64,000 nucleotides of DNA from positions 248,001-312,000 of the forward strand of contig CAVYJK010000021.1 of the NCBI GenBank assembly GCA_963768765.1, given 5' to 3'. The stretch comes from DASWLF01 sp963768765. GTDB lineage: Bacteria; Desulfobacterota; Desulfobaccia; Desulfobaccales; 0-14-0-80-60-11. Below the pieces are notes generated by a model, which did not search any database, was not told where the DNA came from, and saw only the letters and a program-made list of their open reading frames with translations. The first letter of the stretch is position 1; every line of letters begins with the position of its first letter. Below are positions 37,808 to 46,524 of the stretch, in pieces. A program made the position numbers and the translations under genes.

Positions 37808-40656
37808 GTCTGCCCTCCCGCCAGAGCCGATTCCACGGCCATTCTCAGCTTTGCCAACGCCCGGGGCACGTCGCCGTGCAGGTGGACCCGCACCACCCGC
37901 CGGCCGTGCCGCCGCAGGGACTCCAGGTCCCCCAGGGCCTGGGCCCGTTTTAAGGTCTTGAAGCTGTACGGCCTTTCCGGAATCGGCAGCTCTTCGGCGT
38001 CCGCCGCCGTCAGTTCGAAAAAGATGCCGGTGTTGGGGCCTCCCTTGTGAAGCTGGCCGGTGGAGTGCAGGTAGCGGGGGCCGTAGCCCACGGTGGCGGC
38101 CAGGCGCAAGCGGTCCCGCAGAGCGTGGCGCAGGTCCTCCAGGGCCCCCTCAATGGCCGGCTCCTCCGTCAGGTAGGCCAGGAGCGCCACGTAGTCCCCC
38201 GGCCGGGCCTGTCCCAGGAACCTCCCCAGGGCTGCTGTCACCGTGGGGGCGCCCTCCTTAAGGTAGAGGCTCAGGGGGCCTTCGGTCAGCGTCGGGCTTT
38301 CTTCCGGTAAACTGCCCCGGTCCGTGAAATCCTGGAGCAGCCGGTTGGTGTTGTCCTTGCTTTCCTGCACGTTGGGCTGGTCGAAGGGGTTGATGCCCAA
38401 AACGGCCCCCGCGGTGGCGGTGGCCACCTCCCACCGGAAGAACTCCTGGGCCAGATCGTAGCGGTCCGCTAGCTGGATGGTGACCACCGGATGGCCCGCC
38501 TGCTTGAGGGCCGCCACCCGCGGCTCCACCGGCTCCTCCGCCTCATCTCCCAGGCGAAAGTGCACGAAGACCCGGTCCTCGCCGTAAACGGACGGCTCTC
38601 CCGGCCGCTCGCCAGCCACCGGCACGAGCCCGGTGCCCTCCTTGCCGGTGCTTTCCGCCAGGAGCTGCTCCAGCCACATCCCCAGGGAGGCCAGGGCGGC
38701 CGGGGTCACCAAGGTTACCTTGTCCCGCCCCTGCAAGGCCAGCTGGCCCAGGGCCGCCCCCAGGACCACGCCGGGGTTTTCCCGGACCGGCACGCAAGAG
38801 GCGCAGGCGTGCAGCATCATTAAGGCCCGGGACAGCAGCCGGCGGACGTCGATCCCCATCAAAGCCGCGGGCAACAGGCCGAAGTAGGACAGGGCCGAAT
38901 AGCGCCCCCCGATATCGCTAAAGTTGAGAAAGGCCCTCCGAAAGGTGCGCTCCCGGGCCAGCTTGGCCAGGGGGGTGCCGGGGTCGGTGACGGCCACGAA
39001 GTTCTGGCCGGCCTTGCTTCCCTTCAGTTCCTTGACCCGGGCGAAAAAATACTCCATGAACGCCAGGGGCTCCGCGGTGGTGCCGGATTTACTGGCCACG
39101 ATGAACAGCGTCTCCGTGAGCGGCGCCTTTCGCTCTATCTTGCGGATGGTGGCCGGGTCGGTGGTGTCCAGGACGGTAAGTTCGAGACCTTGCTCCCCCC
39201 GGGGGAAGGTCTGCTGGAAGGCCAGGGGCGCCAGGCTGCTGCCGCCCATGCCCATGTGCACCACGCGCCGGAACCCGGCCTCCCGGACCTCCCCGGCAAA
39301 GGCCTCCAGTTCCGCCACGCTCTTCTCCATCTTCTCGGCCACGTGCAGCCAGCCCAGGGCCTCGGAGATTCCCTGCTGCTCCTGGGGGTCCGCCCGCCAC
39401 AGGCTGGCGTCCTTGCGCCAGAGCCGGGCGCAGAACTTCTCCCGGTCCAGACGTTCAATCCTTTGCTGGACCTCTCCTTCGTACTTGCCCAAAGCCAGGG
39501 TCTGGCGGTCCACCGTCGCCTCTTGCAGGGCTTCCCGGCGTTTGCCCTCCAGGGTGCGCAGCAGCTCGTCATAGGGCCTGATGAACTTCTCCACCCCTTC
39601 GTCTTCCAACTGTTGCACCAGCTGCGCCAGATCGATTCCCAGCTCGCCCAGGCCTTGCAGCACCCCTTCGGCCCTTTCCAGCTCGATGGGGCATATCAGG
39701 CGGGGCGCCGGACTGCCGTGGTCCCGGTAGGCGTTCAGGGTCTCCAGAGGCAGCGTGTTGATGGTGTCCGGGCCGATGAGGGGCTCCACGTATTTCACGT
39801 CGGAGTAGCCGGGGTTCTTGGTGCTGGTGCTGGCCCACAGCAGACGCTGGGGCCGGGCCCCCTTCGCCGCCAGGGCGCGCCAGCGCTCGCTTTCAAAGAT
39901 GTTCTGGTAGTACTTGCAATGCGCCACCTTGGCGCTGGCAATGGCCGTTTCCCCCCGGAAGGCCGTCGCGGCTTCAGCCCGGGGGCCGCCCGCCGCCATG
40001 ATTTTTTCCAGCCTGGGGTCCACCAGGACATCGATGCGGCTCAGGAAGAAGCTGGCCACCGACGCCACCCGGTTAAGGGACAGTCCGCTGGCCGCCCGCT
40101 CCTCCAGGCCCGCCAGGTAGGCTGCCGCCACCTCCCGGTAGCGGGGCAGGCCGAAGAGCAGGGTCACGTTGACGTTGACGCCTTCGCTGATGAGCTGCCT
40201 GATGACGGGCAAACCTTCCTGGGTGGCGGGAACCTTGATGAAGACGTTGGGGCGGTTAAGCGCCTTCCAGAGCTTGCGGCCCTCGTTGATGCTGCCGTGG
40301 GTGTCGTGGGCCAGGTGGGGGTTAAGCTCCAGGCTCACGAAGCCGTCCCGCCCCTCCAGCCTGTCGTAGAGCGGGCGGAAGATGTCCGCGGCCCACTGCA
40401 CGTCCTCCACGGTGAGGGCCTGGTAGATTTCCTCGATGCCTTTGCCCTGTCGCGCCAGGGTCCGGATGCCTTCGTCGTAATCGTGGCTTCCCCCGATGGC
40501 CTTCTCAAAGATGGCAGGGTTGGAAGTTACCCCCTTGAGGCCGTCTTCTTCGATGAGCTGCTTAAGTTCCCCTGAGGAGAGCAGGTTCCGCCGGATATAG
40601 TCCAGCCAGATGCTCTGGCCGAAGCCGGCTAATTTAAGCAGGGGGTTTTCTTTCAT
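37804..40656 (-). CDS. tal-pgi: Bifunctional transaldolase / glucose-6-phosphate isomerase
   Basis: The 950-residue fusion has two full enzymes. Residues about 1-370 are a transaldolase (GVTSNPAIFEKAI; Schiff-base Lys in NVFIKVPATQEG; LLWASTSTKNPGYSD). Residues about 390-950 are a phosphoglucose isomerase (GMGGSSLAPLAFQQTF; VASKSGTTAEPLAFMEYFF; FSDIGGRYSALSYFGLLPAA; NPFDQPNVQESKDNTN with the catalytic Lys). ATG 40656 overlaps the rpiB stop (ATGA) and follows CAGGAGAAACCG. The fusion joins the two ends of the pathway, recycling erythrose 4-phosphate/sedoheptulose 7-phosphate carbon to glucose 6-phosphate for zwf. Such fusions are known in several bacteria. Confidence 0.95.
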   Translation of the reverse strand: MKENPLLKLAGFGQSIWLDYIRRNLLSSGELKQLIEEDGLKGVTSNPAIFEKAIGGSHDYDEGIRTLARQGKGIEEIYQALTVEDVQWAADIFRPLYDRLEGRDGFVSLELNPHLAHDTHGSINEGRKLWKALNRPNVFIKVPATQEGLPVIRQLISEGVNVNVTLLFGLPRYREVAAAYLAGLEERAASGLSLNRVASVASFFLSRIDVLVDPRLEKIMAAGGPRAEAATAFRGETAIASAKVAHCKYYQNIFESERWRALAAKGARPQRLLWASTSTKNPGYSDVKYVEPLIGPDTINTLPLETLNAYRDHGSPAPRLICPIELERAEGVLQGLGELGIDLAQLVQQLEDEGVEKFIRPYDELLRTLEGKRREALQEATVDRQTLALGKYEGEVQQRIERLDREKFCARLWRKDASLWRADPQEQQGISEALGWLHVAEKMEKSVAELEAFAGEVREAGFRRVVHMGMGGSSLAPLAFQQTFPRGEQGLELTVLDTTDPATIRKIERKAPLTETLFIVASKSGTTAEPLAFMEYFFARVKELKGSKAGQNFVAVTDPGTPLAKLARERTFRRAFLNFSDIGGRYSALSYFGLLPAALMGIDVRRLLSRALMMLHACASCVPVRENPGVVLGAALGQLALQGRDKVTLVTPAALASLGMWLEQLLAESTGKEGTGLVPVAGERPGEPSVYGEDRVFVHFRLGDEAEEPVEPRVAALKQAGHPVVTIQLADRYDLAQEFFRWEVATATAGAVLGINPFDQPNVQESKDNTNRLLQDFTDRGSLPEESPTLTEGPLSLYLKEGAPTVTAALGRFLGQARPGDYVALLAYLTEEPAIEGALEDLRHALRDRLRLAATVGYGPRYLHSTGQLHKGGPNTGIFFELTAADAEELPIPERPYSFKTLKRAQALGDLESLRRHGRRVVRVHLHGDVPRALAKLRMAVESALAGGQT

Positions 40657-41108
40657 CACGGTTTCTCCTGTTCCAACGCCGCCACTTTGGCCAAACGGCG
40701 CCGGTAACGGTCCTTGGCCTTGAAGCGGGCCTGCAAGAAGGTTTGGACCAGGTCCCAGGCCAGGGCATAGCAAGTCACCCGCCCGCCCAGGCACATGATG
40801 TTCATGTCGTCGTCTTCCACCCCCTGATGGGCGGAGTAGGGGTCGGTGATCAGGGACGCCCGCACTCCCGCCACCTTGTTGGCCGCCACGCAGGCCCCCA
40901 CGCCACTGCCGCAGATGGCCAGGCCCCGCTCCACTTCCCCCCGGCCCACGGCCCGGGCCAGAGGCACCACAAAATCGGGATAGTCGTCCTGCGGCCCATA
41001 TTCGTGCGCCCCGAAGTCCACCAATTCGTAGCCTAAGGTCCTCAGCTCCTCGGTCAACCTCTCTTTTAATTCAAAGCCACCGTGGTCCGCGGCGATGCCC
41101 AGTCGCAT
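40656..41108 (-). CDS. rpiB: Ribose-5-phosphate isomerase B
   Basis: The 150-residue enzyme of the RpiB/LacAB family carries IAADHGGFELKERL, the catalytic Cys in LAICGSGVGACVAANK and an Asp/His-rich region (SAHQGVEDDDMNIMCLGG). It interconverts ribose and ribulose 5-phosphates. The stop overlaps the tal-pgi start by one base in ATGA, so translation is coupled. The modular repeat E3 separates it from tkt upstream. Confidence 0.95.
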   Translation of the reverse strand: MRLGIAADHGGFELKERLTEELRTLGYELVDFGAHEYGPQDDYPDFVVPLARAVGRGEVERGLAICGSGVGACVAANKVAGVRASLITDPYSAHQGVEDDDMNIMCLGGRVTCYALAWDLVQTFLQARFKAKDRYRRRLAKVAALEQEKP

Positions 41109-41149
41109 GCGCTTCTCCTTCTTAGTCCCAAAATTTTTGATAAGTTTTT

Positions 41150-41250
41150 GGTGGCACCGGCGTCTCGCCGGTGCTCTAGGGGCGGGTTTAAAACCCGCCC
41201 CTACCCGGTCATTTTCATAGTTTCGGGTGAGCCGCAGGCTTACGACAAAC
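41150..41250. repeat. Modular hairpin element, copy E3
   Basis: GGTGGCACCGGCGTCTCGCC and GGTGC form hairpin 1, AGGGGCGGGTTTAAAACCCG with CCCCT forms hairpin 2, and GTCATTTTCATAGTTTCGGG then TGAGCCGCAGGCTTA forms the tail. It sits between tkt and rpiB and fills most of the gap. Confidence 0.85.
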
Positions 41251-41264
41251 TGTTTTTTTCAAAC

Positions 41265-43115
41265 TCACAGCCGTTTCTTCACCTGCTTGATCAGATTGAC
41301 GATGCCGTCCTTGGAGATGCCCTCGTAATCCAGGAGCTCTTCCGGGGCGCCGCTCCTGGGTTTCTTGGTCACCGCCAGGGAATAGACCGGCGCCGGGTGG
41401 GCGGCCAGGGCGGACCTCACCGCCTCCCCCAGGCCCCCTTCCGGGAAGTGGTCTTCCACCGTTACCAGGAACTTGGTGGCCCGGGCCGCCTCCTGCAGGG
41501 TCTGGACGTCCACCGGCTTGATGCTGTAGAGATCGATGACCCGGATTAATATCCCTTCTTTTTTCAGTTCGTCGTACGCCTTGAGGGCCTCGAAGAGCGT
41601 CACCCCGGCGGCCAGCACCGTGGCCAGGTCGCCCTCGCTTTGGCGCAAGACCTTGGAGCCGCCGATGGCGAATTCCTCGTCCTCGCCGTAAATGACCGGC
41701 GTCCCCATGCGGGTGGTGCGGAGATAGGCGATGCCTTTGTACTCCGCCATGGCCTCCACCAGCTTCTCGGTGGACACCGCGTCGCAAGGGTACAGGACCA
41801 CGCTGTTCAGCACCGCCCGCATCATGGCCAGGTCTTCCAGCCCCATCTGGGAAGGCCCGTCCTCGCCGATGGATACCCCGGCGTGGGAGCCGCAAAACTT
41901 GAGGTTGGCGTCCGAGTACTGGCTCATGCGGATCTGGTCGAAGGCCCGGCTCAAAAAGGCCGCAAAGGTGGAAACAAAGGGGAGCTTGCCCCGGCAGGCC
42001 AGCCCCAGGGCCGCGCCCACCATGTTCTGCTCCGCGATGTACATCTCGAAAAACCTGGGGGGATAGGCCTCCTTGAAGATCTCGGCATAAGTCGAGTTGC
42101 TCACCTCTCCGTCCAGGCTCACCATCTTGGGATACTGGGGGTAGAGCCTTTTCAGGGCGTTGCCGTAGGCCTTCCGGGTGGCCACGGCTTTCCCCGGCTC
42201 ATAGGAGACCTTCCCCGCCTTTTGAGGCTGCACTTCCTGGGGCCGCAGGTCTTGGGGCCGGGCGATTTTTCCCCGCACCGCTTGGTCCACCGGGCCCAGT
42301 TCCGGCAGCGCCTGTTCCAGCTGCTCCGGGCTCAGGACTTTCCCGTGCCAGCCGTTTTTGTCCTCCAGGAAGGAGACCCCCTTGCCCTTGATGGTCCTGG
42401 CGATGATCATCACGGGCTGGCCCTTGACCGTCAGGGCCTGCTCAAAGGCCGGCAGGATTTCGGCAAAATCGTGGCCGTCGATGAGGATGGTCTCCCAGCC
42501 GAAGGCGGCAATGCGCCGCTCGTAGGCCATCAGGTCGTGGCCGTACATGGTTTCGCCCCGCTGGCCCAGCCGGTTCACGTCCAGGACCCCGATGAGGTTG
42601 TCCAGTTGGTAATGGGCCGCCAGCTGGATGGCTTCGTACTGGGAGCCTTCGGCCATTTCGCTGTCCCCCAGGAGCACGTAGCTCCGGTAGGGCAGCTTAT
42701 CCAGGTACTTGGCGTTCAGGGCCAGCCCCACCCCGATGGACAGGCCCTGCCCCAGGGAGCCGGTGGCGGCTTCCGTGTAGGGAAAGGCCATGGTGGGGTG
42801 GCCTTCCAGGGGGCTGCCGAACTGCCGGTAGGTCAGCATGTCCTGTTCCGTCAGTTTCCCCGCCGCGGCCCACAGGGAATAAAAGAGCGGCGAGGCGTGG
42901 CCCTTGGAAAAGATGATGCGGTCATTGTTGGGATGCCGGGGATTATCCAGGTCATATCTGAAGGCGCCGCCGAAAAAGAGGCCCGTCATCAAGTCGGTGG
43001 CCGACATGGCCGAAGTGGGGTGCCCGGAGCCGGCATGGGTGGTGGCAATCAGGGTATAATAGCGGATCAAAGTGGCTATGTTTTTCAGTTCTTTGATCTT
43101 TTCCGGATCAGGCAT
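41265..43115 (-). CDS. tkt: Transketolase
   Basis: The 616-residue single-chain enzyme has all three domains. The thiamine diphosphate domain carries THAGSGHPTSAMSATDLM, SLGQGLSIGVGLAL and LLGDSEMAEGSQYEA. The pyrimidine domain carries the catalytic Glu in FFEMYIAEQNMVGAALGLA, and the C-terminal domain follows from about residue 490. ATG 43115 has AGGAGG ten bases upstream; an ATG three codons earlier sits too close to that site. It heads the cluster and is first in the minus-strand order tkt, rpiB, tal-pgi, HAD, gnd, zwf, pgl, GNAT, rpe, pfp. Confidence 0.95.
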   Translation of the reverse strand: MPDPEKIKELKNIATLIRYYTLIATTHAGSGHPTSAMSATDLMTGLFFGGAFRYDLDNPRHPNNDRIIFSKGHASPLFYSLWAAAGKLTEQDMLTYRQFGSPLEGHPTMAFPYTEAATGSLGQGLSIGVGLALNAKYLDKLPYRSYVLLGDSEMAEGSQYEAIQLAAHYQLDNLIGVLDVNRLGQRGETMYGHDLMAYERRIAAFGWETILIDGHDFAEILPAFEQALTVKGQPVMIIARTIKGKGVSFLEDKNGWHGKVLSPEQLEQALPELGPVDQAVRGKIARPQDLRPQEVQPQKAGKVSYEPGKAVATRKAYGNALKRLYPQYPKMVSLDGEVSNSTYAEIFKEAYPPRFFEMYIAEQNMVGAALGLACRGKLPFVSTFAAFLSRAFDQIRMSQYSDANLKFCGSHAGVSIGEDGPSQMGLEDLAMMRAVLNSVVLYPCDAVSTEKLVEAMAEYKGIAYLRTTRMGTPVIYGEDEEFAIGGSKVLRQSEGDLATVLAAGVTLFEALKAYDELKKEGILIRVIDLYSIKPVDVQTLQEAARATKFLVTVEDHFPEGGLGEAVRSALAAHPAPVYSLAVTKKPRSGAPEELLDYEGISKDGIVNLIKQVKKRL

Positions 43116-43476
43116 GACAAGCATTCCTCCTGGCAATGCTTTGAGTTTTATGAGGCAGGGGAAGGTAACGCCCCCCAACCTCATCCCCAAACCGCAGGAT
43201 TCAGGGATGGAAGAGAGGGTTCAGAAGAGGCTGTATTGATGTCAGCAGAAGAACCGGCAGGCCTCATCAGCTCCCGGCCCGGGGGCTTCTCCCAAACCCC
43301 AAAAATTATCCAACCCCAGTCAAACTTGTACCCCAAGTATTTTCCCCGGCCCCAAGGGGGCTCGAGAAAAGCAGCCTCCCGCTCCGCCATGGGCGAAGAC
43401 GGGAGCTGACCCGAGCTCCATTCTTAAACCTAATAACTAAACTTGGTTTTTCAATATCTCCCGGCGCTAAAGAGCC
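43116..43476. other. Intergenic region, nothing recognised
   Basis: About 360 bases lie between tkt and the b5/DUF2231 gene. The plus-strand open frame that covers it is antisense to tkt and is not credible. I see no clear promoter pair for tkt. Confidence 0.5.
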
Positions 43477-44233
43477 TCACTCTTCGTGCAAGGGGAAAGT
43501 CATGGTGGCCCCATACCAGCCGATGAGGCTCACCAGGGGCGCCAGGGCGCAGATGAGGACCAGATAGACCATGCCGGTCCAATGCCCCAGGCGTCCCAAA
43601 ATTTCCGGGTCCCAAAACCTCCAGGCAAAGGCCCCGGCGCCCACCGCCAGCAGGATGGGCGTGAGGATCAGTTTGATCATCACGGGCCGCAAAGGCCGGG
43701 CCTGGTAATTCAGCCACCAGGTGAACAGGCCGGTCGCCATGGCCACGGGAGTGAAGAGCACCCCGCCTCCCAGGCAATGGAAGGCCGTCACTTCCAAAGA
43801 CCTCACTCCCGTGAGCAGATAAAGCACGGTGAAAAAGGTGGCCGACAGCATGAACACTATGGGAAAGTGGACCACCATGGGGTGGGGATGGCGGCGCAAA
43901 AGCGGGGCCTTCTGCAAGACCCGGCTCCCAAAATTCCCGGGCCTTTGACGGCTCACCCCCTGCGGTTGTCGCTTCTGCCGCTTTTTGCAAGACCCCCACC
44001 TGGGGGTACCTTTCAAAGACCTCTTCGCCATGGGGGGCATCCCGAAACTCGGAGGTGAGGTCGCCGCCGGCCCGGTGCTGGTCCATGTGCTCGCCGCCTT
44101 CCCATAAGGGGCTGCCGCTGACGTCGAAGACCCGGCCCTGGTAGGCGAGATACACGGGTTTGCCGTCCGCCCCGTTGTTTTCCGCCAGCTCCGCCAGGGT
44201 GAATTCCCTTTGCTTATCGCCGTCTTTAGCCAA
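43477..44233 (-). CDS. Cytochrome b5-like + DUF2231 membrane protein (frameshifted)
   Basis: Two frames join if one base is removed from the A4 run 43930-43933 (T4 on the coding strand). The N-terminal part (about 1-75) is a cytochrome b5-like heme domain: REFTLAELAENNGADGKPVY, GRVFDVSGSPLWEGGEHMDQ, and DAPHGEEVFERYPQVG, with likely heme histidines in GEHMDQH and DAPHGEE. The rest is a DUF2231 membrane domain (HPHPMVVHFPIVFMLSATFF, four helices, GWYGATMTFPLHE). The start is TTG 44233 behind AGGGGAATGG. It probably is a small membrane electron carrier. The next gene upstream encodes a second DUF2231 protein without b5. Confidence 0.78.
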
Positions 44234-44336
44234 TTTTCCATTCCCCTGTCAGTATGCCATAACATGTCACCTTGAGGCCCACACCCCGCCGCCACCAGGG
44301 CGAGAGTTCCAGGTTCGGGTTTTCTTGGTCCGCCAT
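44226..44336 (-). CDS. Short ORF resembling the N-terminus of a nitric-oxide-reductase large subunit
   Basis: ATG 44336 opens 36 residues (MADQENPNLELSPWWRRGVG...) ending at 44226 and overlapping the b5 gene start by eight bases. The LSPWWRR motif followed by a hydrophobic turn is typical of the first residues of NorB/qNOR-type subunits, but the membrane helix that should follow is missing. It may be a gene remnant, a leader peptide coupled to the b5 gene, or chance. The evidence is one short motif. Confidence 0.25.
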   Translation of the reverse strand: MADQENPNLELSPWWRRGVGLKVTCYGILTGEWKIG

Positions 44337-44348
44337 TTCTCAACCCCT

Positions 44349-44951
44349 TTAAGATTTGGGGCCTTGCCCTCCCCGGCCTTCGTCCTCCAGGGGGAAGGTC
44401 AGCATGCCCCCGAAATAGCTGGTGGCCGTCACCAGAGGCGTCAAGGCGACGATGAGCAAAAAATAGATGATATTCAGCCCCGAAAAATCATGGAGCACCG
44501 CCGGGTTCAGCCATCTCCAGAGCAAGGCGCCCGCCGCCGCCGCCAATAAGGCATAAGAAAACCTTTTTTCCAGGTTGATGGCGTTGTCCGCCTCTCCCGG
44601 AAAGTTCAGCCAGTGGGTGAAGAGCCCGGTGACGATGGCCGGCGGCAGGAACAGGACCCCCGCCGCCAGGCAGTAGAAGGCGGTGGCGTCGAAGGACTGG
44701 TTGCCGGTCACCAGGTAAAGGAGGCTGAAAAACGTGGTGGCCAGCAGATAAACTATGGGAAAATGGGCCAGCAGGGGATGGGGGTGGCGCTTGAAAAAGG
44801 GAAACCGGGTGAGGGCTTGGGACAGCCAGGGCGGCAGTTGCCTCTGGTAAAGGTCCGCCGGCGCGGCCGCCGCCGTCCGGGGCCCTTCCCCTGCGACAGG
44901 AACTTGAGGCTCGGCTGCCATTCCTTGGCCGGAACCCTTGCCTTTGGTCAT
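44349..44951 (-). CDS. DUF2231 membrane protein
   Basis: The 200-residue protein has a Pro/Ala-rich cytosolic start, then FFKRHPHPLLAHFPIVYLLA and four membrane helices (about 65-85, 95-118, 128-145, 158-180), ending GGMLTFPLEDEG. The HPHPLLAHFP motif with several histidines near the membrane is the DUF2231 signature. Sequence and helix order parallel the C-terminal half of the adjacent b5 protein (HPHPMVVHFP, MTFPLHE), so the two are paralogues. ATG 44951 is the longest start, ATG at the eleventh codon being equally possible. DUF2231 function is unknown; heme binding is often suspected. Confidence 0.82.
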   Translation of the reverse strand: MTKGKGSGQGMAAEPQVPVAGEGPRTAAAAPADLYQRQLPPWLSQALTRFPFFKRHPHPLLAHFPIVYLLATTFFSLLYLVTGNQSFDATAFYCLAAGVLFLPPAIVTGLFTHWLNFPGEADNAINLEKRFSYALLAAAAGALLWRWLNPAVLHDFSGLNIIYFLLIVALTPLVTATSYFGGMLTFPLEDEGRGGQGPKS

Positions 44952-45251
44952 AGCTTCTACCCTGAAAAATTCATAGAGCGAGCCAACAAATATTTTGGTG
45001 GCACCGGCGAGACGCCGGTGCCGTAAGGGCGGGTTTGAAACCCGCCCCTACCTGGTCATTTTCATGGTTTCGGCTAAACCGCAGGATCATGGATGACCGA
45101 AAAACTAATTTGAGGGGAGGGCCGGGGGGAAGCAGTTTCCCCGCCCCACCCCCTGGATGAGGGTTAGGGGTATGTTCCAGGGATCGGGTAGGGCTGTCGG
45201 CCCCTAGCTCCCTCATTGGAGAGCCTTCTGCAGAGTTCTCAAAATGTGACC
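44952..45251. other. Intergenic region with repeats
   Basis: Apart from the modular hairpin element E4, the sequence at 45184-45220 resembles one arm of the hairpin at 17231-17271. No gene is supported. Confidence 0.5.
44996..45091. repeat. Modular hairpin element, copy E4
   Basis: Hairpin 1 GGCACCGGCGAGACGCCGGT with GCC, hairpin 2 GGGCGGGTTTGAAACCCGCC with CC, tail GTCATTTTCATGGTTTCGGC. The preceding ATATTTTGGTGG also resembles the flank of E3. Confidence 0.85.
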
Positions 45252-46193
45252 CTAGGGAATGAGCCCCCTGATCAGCACGGTGGCCAAAATGGCCAGGGGG
45301 TAGTAGCTGGCCCGGTTAAAGAGAGTTGCGGCCTGGGCCCGCCCCTGGGTCCGGAACAGACGCCAGGCCGGCACCAGCAGCAGATAAGCCCCCCAGATGG
45401 TTGCCAGGAGCAGGCAAGGAAACGAATACCGCACCGGAGACAGTCTCAAGACCACGGCACCCAAAACCGTGGCGAGGCCGAGAGCAGCCACCGCCATGAA
45501 TCCGGCGCCCGCCACCCCGTAGCGCACCGGAATGGTCTTGGCCTGCAGGGCCCGGTCCTCCTCCAGGTCGTGCCAATCGGCGGGGATATTCTGACCGCCG
45601 ATCTCCCAGCAAAACAGCCAGGCAAACAGGAGCAGCAGGAATCCGGCCTCCGGATGCGGGTCCACGGCAAAGACCGCGGCCATGCCGCCCAGGGTCTTGA
45701 CCACGCCGCTGATCAGGGCCCGCAGGTGGCTGACCCTTAGCAGCAGGCAATAGACGGCCTCCAGGGCGCAGCCCAGGAGAAAGATGAGGGCGCAGACGGG
45801 GTTCAGGAGATAAGCCCCGATGAGCGCCACCAGGGCCCAGGCCCCGGTCCAGAGGAGGCCCTGGGCGAAACTCACCTGCCCCTGGGCCATGGGGTGGCGC
45901 ATGAAAACCGCATCCAGGTAGCCCCCGGCCGTTTTCTGGGGACTGTAACGCATCTTTTCCTGATCCACCCGGTAGTCCACCAAGTCGTTCAAGGCGTAGA
46001 CCGCGGTGTAGCCGGCAAAGACGGTGAGCAAGCCCAAAGCCGCCACCCCCAGGGGCGGCAGTCCCCCCAGCCACAGCAGGGCCGCCAGGGCCGGGGTGGC
46101 CAGGTCCAGCAAGCCGTGGGGAGTCCGGGACAGGGCCAGGAACAGCTTGACCCGGGAGAGCCCGGCGGCAATGGGGGCAGCGGGGGCGTCCAG
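45252..46193 (-). CDS. UbiA-family prenyltransferase (possible CTG start)
   Basis: The protein transfers a prenyl group to an aromatic or related acceptor in the membrane. The two Asp-rich motifs are NDLVDYRVDQEKMRY and DWHDLEEDRALQAKTIPVRY, with eight or nine membrane helices. The first available TTG (46112) would cut into helix 1. The coding frame continues upstream through AGLSRVKLFLALSRTPHGLL, typical UbiA N-terminal sequence, with no ATG or GTG. A perfect AGGAGGG (46201-46207) lies seven bases before CTG 46193, so I place the start there (313 residues). Acceptor unknown; it sits upstream of nuo on the other strand, which fits quinone or heme-type lipid synthesis weakly. Confidence 0.8.
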   Translation of the reverse strand: MDAPAAPIAAGLSRVKLFLALSRTPHGLLDLATPALAALLWLGGLPPLGVAALGLLTVFAGYTAVYALNDLVDYRVDQEKMRYSPQKTAGGYLDAVFMRHPMAQGQVSFAQGLLWTGAWALVALIGAYLLNPVCALIFLLGCALEAVYCLLLRVSHLRALISGVVKTLGGMAAVFAVDPHPEAGFLLLLFAWLFCWEIGGQNIPADWHDLEEDRALQAKTIPVRYGVAGAGFMAVAALGLATVLGAVVLRLSPVRYSFPCLLLATIWGAYLLLVPAWRLFRTQGRAQAATLFNRASYYPLAILATVLIRGLIP

Positions 46194-46524
46194 GAAGGGT
46201 CCCTCCTCGCGGGAAATCTACCAGGCCAAGGCCAAGCCTAAGGAACCAGCCTGATTTTGCCTTAAAGATAAGGCTGGCTGGACTTCTGTCAAGAAGGGCC
46301 AGCGGTTTGCCCCCTTGATACTTGATAAAGGAGGCGGGGATTTTGGCCCCCGCCCTCCTGCGGATAAGGCGTCGCCCGGCAAGGGCGACCTCGTTTCGCC
46401 TTGACAGGCGAACCGGTGGTTCTTAGTTTTTGAGATATGACCGGCCCTCCGGGCCGCAAGCACCGCAGCAAGTAATCTCTTTCGGTGATTATTAGCCCGG
46501 CAGTTTGCTTTTTCAGGGGAAGGA
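46194..46524. other. Divergent region before nuo with stacked hairpins
   Basis: The space between ubiA (minus) and nuoA (plus) holds four short hairpins in a row: GGAGGCGGGG/CCCCGC-CTCC (46330-46358), GTCGCCC/GGGCGAC (46371-46389), TTCGCC/GGCGAA (46395-46412) and GGCCC/GGGCC (46442-46454). It also holds one promoter candidate, entered separately. No known riboswitch family is recognised. Confidence 0.5.
46401..46429 (+). promoter_or_regulatory. Candidate promoter of the nuo operon
   Basis: TTGACA (46401-46406), 17-base spacer, TAGTTT (46424-46429). The -35 is perfect but the -10 is weak, and the -35 lies in the loop of the TTCGCC/GGCGAA hairpin, which may be coincidence. The leader to nuoA would be about 90 bases. 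Confidence 0.4.
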
